Shown one piece after another: positions 58,131-64,000 of a DNA stretch of 64,000 nucleotides (positions within the stretch are counted from its first letter, which is position 1; every line of letters starts with the position of its first letter). The DNA comes from Streptomyces sp. NBC_00249. Lineage in GTDB: Bacteria; Actinomycetota; Actinomycetes; Streptomycetales; Streptomycetaceae. Under the pieces are notes generated by a model. The model was not told where the DNA came from, did not search any database, and was given only the letters and a program-made list of their open reading frames with translations. The DNA is taken from positions 558,001 through 622,000 of the forward strand of contig NZ_JAPEMV010000001.1 of assembly GCF_026342355.1 (NCBI RefSeq), given 5' to 3'. The translations under genes and the position numbers were made by a program.

Positions 58131-58981
58131 CTGTCTCTCCTGGCGACACGGTCGGCCCAGCGCTCGCCCACGACGTTGAAGGCGACCACGGTCAGCACGA
58201 TGAAGGCGCAGGGCAGGATCGCGGACAGCGGGTAGCCGTGCTGGATGGCGGTCTGCCCGTCGAAGACCATGCGGCCCCAGTCGGGGGTGAGCGCGGGGAC
58301 GCCGAGGCCGAGGAACGACAGGCCGGCGAGGTCCATCAGGGCGTAGCCGAAGTTGACGGTGGACTGGGCGAGGACGACGGGGGCGATGTTGGGCAGGATG
58401 TGGCGCAGGCAGATCTGCAGGGCCGAGTGGCCCTGGACCTGGTAGGCGCTGACGTACGGGCGGGCCCGCTCGGCCAGGACCAGGGAGCGGGTGAGCCGGC
58501 TGACGTAGGGCAGGTAGGCGACGGCGAGCGCGAGGACGGGGGCGAGCAGCCCCTCGCCGTAGACCGAGATGATCAGGATGGCCAGCAGCATGCCGGGGAA
58601 GGCGAAGACCAGCTCGGTGCTGCGGGACAGGACGGAGTCGATCCAGCCGCCCCGCCAGGCGGCGGCCGTACCGATGGCGATGCCGGCGACGGTGGAGAAG
58701 ACGACGACGCCCAGCGGGCCGAGCAGGGAGGTGCGCGCTCCGAGCAGCAGCCGGGAGAGGGTGTCGCGGCCGGCGGCGTCCACGCCGAGCGGGTGCGTGG
58801 CGGAGGGTCCGGCGAGGGCGTCGCCCAGGTCGACGGCATTGGGGTCCTCGGGCACCAGCCAGGGCGCGAGGAGCGCGGCGAGGACGACGAGGGCGACGAG
58901 GGCCAGGCAGACGAGGTGGAGGGCGGAGCCGTTGGCGCGGATCCGGGCGAGGCCGGGGCGGCGCGTCAGGACGGCGGTCAT
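58127..58981 (-). CDS. Oligopeptide-type ABC transporter permease (DppC)
   Basis: A 284-residue permease with six hydrophobic segments. The N-terminal membrane helix is followed by HPLGVDAAGRDTLSRLLLGARTSLL, the DppC/OppC hallmark. The cytoplasmic EAA loop is AYQVQGHSALQICLRHILPN, and LAGLSFLGLGVPALTPDWGRM comes near the end. The ATG at 58981 overlaps the preceding permease gene by four bases. Confidence 0.92.
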   Translation of the reverse strand: MTAVLTRRPGLARIRANGSALHLVCLALVALVVLAALLAPWLVPEDPNAVDLGDALAGPSATHPLGVDAAGRDTLSRLLLGARTSLLGPLGVVVFSTVAGIAIGTAAAWRGGWIDSVLSRSTELVFAFPGMLLAILIISVYGEGLLAPVLALAVAYLPYVSRLTRSLVLAERARPYVSAYQVQGHSALQICLRHILPNIAPVVLAQSTVNFGYALMDLAGLSFLGLGVPALTPDWGRMVFDGQTAIQHGYPLSAILPCAFIVLTVVAFNVVGERWADRVARRDR

Positions 58982-59937
58982 GCGGCGGCCTTCCTGGATC
59001 CGAGGGTGACCCGGGGGTCGACCAGGGGCAGGACCAGGTCCACGACCAGGTTCACGGTCATGAAGAGGGCCACGATGATCAGGGAGATCGCCTGGACGGT
59101 CGGGAAGTCCTTGGTGGTGGTGGACAGTTCGAGGAGCTGGCCGATCCCGCCGATGCTGAAGGCGGTCTCGACGAGGATGGTGCACACCAGGAGGGTGGAG
59201 ACGATCAGTCCGCCGGTGGTCAGGACCGTCCCGAGGGAGTTGCGGAAGACGTGGCGGCGGATGACCTGGCGTTCGGGGACGCCGCGGCTGCGGGCGACGG
59301 TGACGTGTTCGCTGTCGAGGGCTTCGAGCATGGCCGAGCGGGTGACCCGGGCCAGCATGCCGATCAGGTAGAGGGCGAGGGCGACCGCGGGGAGCGTGAG
59401 GTGCCAGAGCATGTCGGCGAGGCCTTCGCCGCCGCCGCTGCTGGGGAACCAGCCGAGTTGCACGGCGAAGAGTCCCTGGAGGAGGACGGCCGCGACGAAG
59501 GACGGGGTGCCCACCGCGAAGGTCGTGGTGACGAGGATGGCGGAGTCGGTGGCTCCGCCGCGGACGGCGGCGATCCGGCCGAGCAGCAGTCCGACCGCGA
59601 CGACCACGACGAGGGCCATGGCGATCAGCAGGAGCGTCACGGGGAGCCGGTCCGCGAGGAGGCGCGAGACGTCGGTGCGGTAGGTGATCGACCGCCCGAA
59701 GTCGCCGTGCAGTACGTCCCCGAGCCAGCGGAAGTACCGGACGAGGAACGGGTCGTCCAGGTGGTACTGGGCGTTGATCGCGGCGAGGGCCTCCGGGGAG
59801 GCCGAGCGGCCGGCGAGCAGGAAGCTCGCCGGGTTGCCCGGCGCCAGGTACATGGCGCCGAAGACCACGAACGAGGCGGCGAGCAGGGTGGCGGCCATTT
59901 CCGCCACCCGTCGTACGGCGAAGCGGACGAAGCTCAC
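58978..59937 (-). CDS. Oligopeptide-type ABC transporter permease (DppB)
   Basis: A 319-residue permease. A first helix (AEMAATLLAASFVVFGAMYLAPGNPA) is followed by the DppB-type YHLDDPFLVRYFRWLGDVLHGDFG. Five more helices follow, with the EAA loop near ARSRGVPERQVIRRHVFRNSL. The GTG at 59937 overlaps the binding-protein stop (GTGA). The much longer open frame upstream runs through the binding-protein gene and is not used. Confidence 0.92.
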   Translation of the reverse strand: MSFVRFAVRRVAEMAATLLAASFVVFGAMYLAPGNPASFLLAGRSASPEALAAINAQYHLDDPFLVRYFRWLGDVLHGDFGRSITYRTDVSRLLADRLPVTLLLIAMALVVVVAVGLLLGRIAAVRGGATDSAILVTTTFAVGTPSFVAAVLLQGLFAVQLGWFPSSGGGEGLADMLWHLTLPAVALALYLIGMLARVTRSAMLEALDSEHVTVARSRGVPERQVIRRHVFRNSLGTVLTTGGLIVSTLLVCTILVETAFSIGGIGQLLELSTTTKDFPTVQAISLIIVALFMTVNLVVDLVLPLVDPRVTLGSRKAAA

Positions 59938-61601
59938 TGCGCGGCCCCCACGTCGGCGGCCCACGGGTAGTACATGTACGAGATCGTGGTGGGCGCTCCG
60001 GTGATCCGCTTGCCCTGGAACAGCGCGGTCGGCCACTCGGCGACGGGGATCCACAGGAGCTGCTCGGACGCGTGGCGCTGGAGCTTCGCCTCGACGGCCG
60101 TCCGTTCCTCGGCCGGGTAGAGGGCGGCGGCCTGGTCGACGAGCTGGTCGTATTGGGGGTTGCTGTAGCCGGCGAAGTTCATGTAGGCGCCGGTCTTGAA
60201 GTTCGACAGCAGGTCGAGGGGGTCGGTGATCGAGTCGTAGTAGGTCAGCGGGAACATGTCGATGCCCTGGCGGGCCTCGGGGTCGGTGAACAGCGCGGTG
60301 AAGGCGTTGGGGGCGATGGTCTTGAGCCGGATGTCGAGGCCGATGCGGGTGCCGGCGGCCTGGACGGCGGTGGCGAGGAGGGAGACGTCCTGGCCGATGG
60401 AGCTGGTGGCCATGGTCAGGGTCTTGCCGGTGGCCCCGGCCTCCTTGACGAGGGCCTTGGCCTGCTCGATGTCCTGGCCGGTGGGCGGGAGTCCGTCGAA
60501 GGCGGCCTTGCGGGTCTGCTCGGGGGCCGCGGCCCATGCGGCCTTGGTGGTGAGGGAGTTGGTGACGGTGCCGGCGCCCGCGAGTCCGGCCTTGACGAAT
60601 CCGGTGCGGTCGAGCGCCAGGGACAGGGCCCGGCGGACGCGGAGGTCGCCGAGGGGGCCCTTCATGTCGGTGACGTTGACGTTGACGGTGCTCAGGCCCT
60701 CGCCGAAGAAGAGGGTTCCGGCGCCGCTGTCGCGCAGGCGGGCGTAGCTCTCGGTGGGGATGAGGTAGCCGCCGTCGACCTCGCCGCTGAGCATGGCGTT
60801 GGTGCGGGCGGAGGGGTCGGTGAGGATGCGGAAGACGGCCTTCTTCGCCTTGGCCTTGGTGCCCCAGTAGCCGTCGAAGCGGTCGAGCTCGATCGACTGG
60901 CCCTTGTTCCAGGTGCCGAGGGCGAAGGGGCCGGTGCAGGCGAGGCCGCCGGTGGTGCCGTAGTCCTTGCCGGCCGCCTCGACGCCGGCCTTGGAGGCCA
61001 CCACTCCGGCGGCGGTCGCCATGTACTGCGGGAACTGGGAGTCGGGCTTCTTCAGTTTGACGGTGACCTGGAGGGGGCCGGTGCCGGTGACGGAGGCGAC
61101 GTTCTGGAAGACCTGGGCCCAGGCGGCGGCGTTGTCGGGGTCCATCTGCCGGCCGAGGCTGAAGACCACGTCGTCCGCGGTCATCTCCTTGCCGTCGTGG
61201 AAGCGCACGCCGGGGCGCAGGTCGTAGACCCAGGTGGTGGGGTCGGGGTTGGACGCCTTCTGGGCGAGGCCCGGTTCGGTGGTGAGGGCCGGGGTCCAGC
61301 GCATCAGGCTCTCGCACACGTTGGACAGGACCGTGTTCTGCGGGTAGTCGAAGGCCACCGTGTAGTCGAGGGTGGGCGGTTCGGCGTAGACGGCCCAGCT
61401 GAAGGAGTCGATCTCGCCGCGCGCCGGGGGTGTGGAGGCGGAGAGGCGGACCTCGGTGACCTCGCCGGCCTTGCCCTTGGGCGGGCCCGCACAGGCCGTG
61501 AGCAGGGCGAGGGAGGTCAGGGCGGCGGTGGTGAGGGCTGCGGCGCGGCGGCCGGGCCGGCGGTGGGGGCGTCTGCCGGTGCGGGGTGGGGAGGTGGTCA
61601 T
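59934..61601 (-). CDS. ABC transporter substrate-binding lipoprotein (SBP_bac_5, peptide/opine type)
   Basis: A 555-residue solute-binding lipoprotein. The signal peptide carries the lipobox ALLTACAG (Cys near residue 36). Cluster-C binding-protein motifs follow: WAVYAEPPTLDY, CESLMRWTP, WVYDLRPGVRFHDGKEMTADDVVFSL, and the C-terminal PVAEWPTALFQGKRI. This family carries peptides, opines, nickel or guanidino compounds. The two agmatine deiminases around the operon suggest a guanidino or peptide nitrogen source. The ATG at 61601 begins the operon. Confidence 0.9.
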   Translation of the reverse strand: MTTSPPRTGRRPHRRPGRRAAALTTAALTSLALLTACAGPPKGKAGEVTEVRLSASTPPARGEIDSFSWAVYAEPPTLDYTVAFDYPQNTVLSNVCESLMRWTPALTTEPGLAQKASNPDPTTWVYDLRPGVRFHDGKEMTADDVVFSLGRQMDPDNAAAWAQVFQNVASVTGTGPLQVTVKLKKPDSQFPQYMATAAGVVASKAGVEAAGKDYGTTGGLACTGPFALGTWNKGQSIELDRFDGYWGTKAKAKKAVFRILTDPSARTNAMLSGEVDGGYLIPTESYARLRDSGAGTLFFGEGLSTVNVNVTDMKGPLGDLRVRRALSLALDRTGFVKAGLAGAGTVTNSLTTKAAWAAAPEQTRKAAFDGLPPTGQDIEQAKALVKEAGATGKTLTMATSSIGQDVSLLATAVQAAGTRIGLDIRLKTIAPNAFTALFTDPEARQGIDMFPLTYYDSITDPLDLLSNFKTGAYMNFAGYSNPQYDQLVDQAAALYPAEERTAVEAKLQRHASEQLLWIPVAEWPTALFQGKRITGAPTTISYMYYPWAADVGAAQ

Positions 61602-61705
61602 CGTCGCGCTCTCTTTTCCGTGAGGGATGCGGGGGGAGGAGCGGGCGGACCGCTGGGGCGGTCGGTGGTGCGGTCCGCCGGGGCGGTCGGTGGTGCGTGC
61701 CCTGC

Positions 61706-62719
61706 TCAGCCGGCGGTGGGCGCCGCGGGGATCTGCTGGGTGATGCAGTGCACGCCGCCCCCGCCGAAGGCGATGGCGAGCGCGCGGACGCCGACGACCT
61801 TGCGGCCGGGGTAGGCGGAGGCGATGACGGCGAGGGCGTCCTCGTCCTGCTGGAGCCCGGCGACGGGGACGACGACGCCGCCGTTGGCGACGTAGTAGTT
61901 CAGGTACGAGACCTCGATCTCGCCGTCGGTGAGGTCGGCGAAGGCCGTCTGCGGGACGTCGATGATCTCCAGTCGGCGGCCGCGGGCGTCGGTGCCGGCT
62001 TCGAGGACGGCGCGGTTGGCGCGCATCCGGGCGTAGTCGGGGTGGCGGGGGTCGTCGGGCAGGGAGACGACGACGGTGCCGGGCGCCGCGAAGGCGCAGA
62101 CGCCGTCGACGTGGCCGTCGGTCTCGGTGTCGAGCAGGCCGCCGTACGGCAGCCAGATGACCTTGGTGACCCCGAGGCGGGCCTTGAGTTCGGCCTCGAT
62201 CTCGTCGCGGCTCATGCCGGGGTTGCGGTTGGGGTGCAGCAGGCACTGCTCGGTGGTGATGAGCGTGCCCTCGCCGTCGACGGTGATCGCCCCGCCTTCG
62301 AGGATCATGTCGGAGGCGATCCGGTCGACCCCGAGGTGTTCCAGCAGCAGGGCGCTGATCCGGTCGTCGGAGTCGAAGGGGTGGTGCTTGCCGCCCCAGG
62401 CGTTGAACCGGAAGTCCACGCCGGCGCGGTTGCCGTCGTCGTCGAGGACGAACAGCGGGGCACTGTCGCGGAACCAGGAGTCGTCGAGGGGCAGCTCGAT
62501 GACGGTGACGCCGTCGCCGCAGCGGGTACGGGCCTCCTCGCCGTGGCCGGGCGGGGCGACCATCGTCACGGGCTCGAAGGCGGCGATGGCGCGGGCGACC
62601 TCCGCGTACTCCTCCTTCACGTCGGCCAGCACGCTTCCCCACAGCTCCTCGCGGGTCGGCCAGGCCATCAGGCAGCCCTGGTGCGCGGACCACTCGGCGG
62701 GCATACGGAATTCAGCCAT
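61706..62719 (-). CDS. Cytoplasmic agmatine deiminase
   Basis: A 337-residue agmatine deiminase without a signal peptide. It starts MAEFRMPAEWSAHQGCLMAWP. The family motifs are LPLDDSWFRDSAPLFV, EGGAITVDGEGTL, RNPGMSRDEIE, ETDGHVDGVCAF and the C-terminal GGGGVHCITQQIP with the catalytic Cys. It converts agmatine to N-carbamoylputrescine and ammonia in the cytoplasm. A second ATG at 62731 would add MRRP; 62719 gives the family N-terminus. It is about 105 bases upstream of the importer operon and a paralogue of the Tat-exported enzyme at 54.4 kb. Confidence 0.9.
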   Translation of the reverse strand: MAEFRMPAEWSAHQGCLMAWPTREELWGSVLADVKEEYAEVARAIAAFEPVTMVAPPGHGEEARTRCGDGVTVIELPLDDSWFRDSAPLFVLDDDGNRAGVDFRFNAWGGKHHPFDSDDRISALLLEHLGVDRIASDMILEGGAITVDGEGTLITTEQCLLHPNRNPGMSRDEIEAELKARLGVTKVIWLPYGGLLDTETDGHVDGVCAFAAPGTVVVSLPDDPRHPDYARMRANRAVLEAGTDARGRRLEIIDVPQTAFADLTDGEIEVSYLNYYVANGGVVVPVAGLQQDEDALAVIASAYPGRKVVGVRALAIAFGGGGVHCITQQIPAAPTAG

Positions 62720-62757
62720 CGGGCGTCTCATTTCTTTCGTGGGGCGGAGTCTTCCAC

Positions 62758-62777
62758 TTAACTGAAAATTCAGTCAA
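62758..62777. promoter_or_regulatory. TTAACTGAA-TTCAGTCAA palindrome between ureC and the agmatine deiminase
   Basis: TTAACTGAAAATTCAGTCAA holds perfect ACTGAA/TTCAGT arms around AA, with TTA/CAA flanks. It lies 38 bases upstream of the deiminase start and 11 bases from the ureC stop. AT-rich in a GC-rich context, it is probably a promoter operator; it differs from the AGCGCT site at 55.6 kb, so another regulator may bind. Confidence 0.6.
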
Positions 62778-62788
62778 GAGTGTGGGCG

Positions 62789-64000
62789 TCAGAGGAAGTA
62801 GAGGCGGTTCAGGGAGACCTCCTGGGCCGGCTCGGAGCGCAGGGGCTCCCCGTCGAGGGTGACGAGGCCGGTGGCGGGGTTCACGTCGACGGCCCCCAGG
62901 CGCGTGTTGCCGATCATGTCCTTGGGACCGATGCCGCGCGTCCCGCGTACGGCGACCCGGCGGCGCCGGGTGCCCAGGGTGTCGTAGGGGGCGCCGAAGG
63001 AGCCCGACTCGGCGGCGGCGCGGCTGACGAACGCCACCGAGAGGTCGGCGGGGGCGGCGCCGTGGGCGCCGAACAGCGGGCCCAGCACGAGGGGTTCGCA
63101 GCAGTCCGTGGCGGCGTTGGGGTCGCCGGTGACTCCGTAGGCGGGGAAGCCGGACTTCAGGACGAGCTGGGGCTTGGCGCCGAAGAACTGCGGGCGCCAG
63201 AGCACGATGTCGGCGAGTTTGCCGACCTCGATGGAGCCGATCTCGTGGGCCAGGCCGTGGGCGATGGCCGGGTTGATGGTCAGCTTGGCCATGTAGCGCA
63301 GGACGCGGGCGTTGTCGTCGCCCTCGCCGTCGCCGTCCAGCGGGCCGAGCTCGCCCTTCATCTTGGCGGCCATGGCGAAGGTGCGGCGGATGGTCTCGCC
63401 CGCCCGCCCCATGCCCTGGGCGTCGGAGGAGGTGATGCCGATCGCGCCCAGGTCGTGGAGCACGTCCTCGGCGCCCATCGTGCCCGCGCGGATCCGGTCC
63501 CGGGCCATCGCGGCGTCGCCGGGCAGGTCCGGCTTGAGGTCGTGGACGGAGACGATCATGCCGTAGTGCTCGGCGACCGCGTCCCGCCCGAAGGGCAGGG
63601 TGGGGTTGGTGGAGGAGCAGATGACGTTCGGCACGCCCGCCATCTTCAGCACGTTCGGGACGTGGCCGCCGCCGCAGCCCTCGATGTGGAAGGCGTGGAT
63701 GGTCCGGCCGTCCAGGACGCGCAGGGTGTCCTCCACCGACAGGCACTCGTTCAGGCCGTCGCTGTGCAGGGCCACCTGCACGTCGTGCTCCTCGGCCACC
63801 CGCAGGGCGGTGTCCAGGGCCCGGGTGTGGGCGCCCATGTCCTCATGCACCTTGAAACCGGACGCGCCGCCCTCGGCCAGGGCCTCGACCAGCGGAGCCG
63901 CGTCCGAGGAAGAGCCCCGGGCCAGGAAACCGATGTTCACCGGCCAGGCGTCGAAGGCGTTGAACCCGTGCTTCAGCGCCCAGGGCGAATTCACCCCCAC
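62789..64000 (-). CDS. ureC: Urease alpha subunit (UreC), 5' part outside the window, unusual flap
   Basis: Urea amidohydrolase catalytic subunit; 403 codons to the stop are present. The carbamylated nickel-bridging Lys is in SGFKVHED. Ni-binding His lie in LHSDGLNE and HIEGCGGGHV. The Asp is in ITSSDAQGMGR. The C-terminal FGAKPQLVLKSGFPAYGVTGDPNA is typical. In the mobile flap the usual MVCHHLDP reads VSVHDLKP: the Cys is replaced by Val, the following His is kept, and the next His becomes Asp. GHVPN replaces GHAPD nearby. This is a divergent actinobacterial-type urease. It lies upstream of the agmatine deiminase and would release ammonia from urea. Confidence 0.9.
   Translation of the reverse strand: MGVNSPWALKHGFNAFDAWPVNIGFLARGSSSDAAPLVEALAEGGASGFKVHEDMGAHTRALDTALRVAEEHDVQVALHSDGLNECLSVEDTLRVLDGRTIHAFHIEGCGGGHVPNVLKMAGVPNVICSSTNPTLPFGRDAVAEHYGMIVSVHDLKPDLPGDAAMARDRIRAGTMGAEDVLHDLGAIGITSSDAQGMGRAGETIRRTFAMAAKMKGELGPLDGDGEGDDNARVLRYMAKLTINPAIAHGLAHEIGSIEVGKLADIVLWRPQFFGAKPQLVLKSGFPAYGVTGDPNAATDCCEPLVLGPLFGAHGAAPADLSVAFVSRAAAESGSFGAPYDTLGTRRRRVAVRGTRGIGPKDMIGNTRLGAVDVNPATGLVTLDGEPLRSEPAQEVSLNRLYFL

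Noticed and set aside
61602..62693. Extension of the binding-protein frame upstream of 61601
   Set aside because: It runs out of frame through the agmatine deiminase gene; the signal peptide and lipobox place the start at 61601.

Overview
The window is very GC-rich, densely coded on both strands, and starts many genes with GTG. It carries SpoIIE-type phosphatases, a SigB/SigF-type sigma factor, an ScfR/RamB regulator and SAV_915/DUF6131-type small proteins. This is a chromosomal segment of a Streptomyces or a very close relative. Genes run off both ends: an RNA kinase/phosphatase on the left and a urease alpha subunit on the right. No rRNA, tRNA, transposase or CRISPR array was seen.

Layout. 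1-4.7 kb (minus): RNA kinase/phosphatase plus T4 Rnl1-like RNA ligase, then an NAD(P)-binding protein, a VOC protein, a TDT-family membrane protein and AlkB. 4.9-14.1 kb: acyl-CoA synthetase, a PAS/GAF/SpoIIE phosphatase, a zinc-ribbon gene that appears frameshifted, a two-component system divergent from a membrane-anchored protein, and an exported delta-60/RTX repeat protein. 14.2-25 kb: a lysA-like decarboxylase, metE behind a cobalamin riboswitch, then 3-hydroxybutyryl-CoA dehydrogenase, malate synthase and isocitrate lyase (glyoxylate shunt), divergent from their probable ScfR/RamB regulator. 24.8-27.6 kb: an overlapping TetR - DHA2 transporter - DUF2087 operon with a double palindromic operator. 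27.7-33.9 kb: a stress block (PRC-barrel, DUF6131, DUF6328, SigF-type sigma factor) facing an RsbU-V-W partner-switching operon, then a cyclase-family enzyme. 34-40.6 kb: a sensor/SpoIIE/ATPase fusion and a ribose-type sugar ABC transporter.

40.8-48.5 kb is the most unusual part. It holds an MMPL exporter, a single 1586-residue KS-AT-ACP-alpha-oxoamine synthase protein, and a phosphopantetheinyl transferase. Together they look like a minimal pathway for an aminoketone or hydroxypyrrole, resembling the KS plus ACP-oxoamine synthase step of prodiginine bipyrrole assembly fused into one chain. 48.6-52.2 kb: another PAS/SpoIIE/ATPase protein, a small LuxR-type regulator and a soluble Ser/Thr kinase. 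52.3-54.2 kb: three adjacent exported glycine-rich proteins: Cys/Asn/Gly repeats, collagen-like, and PGRS-like.

54.4-64 kb: an agmatine-deiminase locus. It has a Tat-exported agmatine deiminase divergent from a TetR regulator, a complete oligopeptide-type ABC importer, a second cytoplasmic agmatine deiminase, and a urease alpha subunit with an altered active-site flap. It reads as a nitrogen-scavenging unit for guanidino or urea-type compounds.
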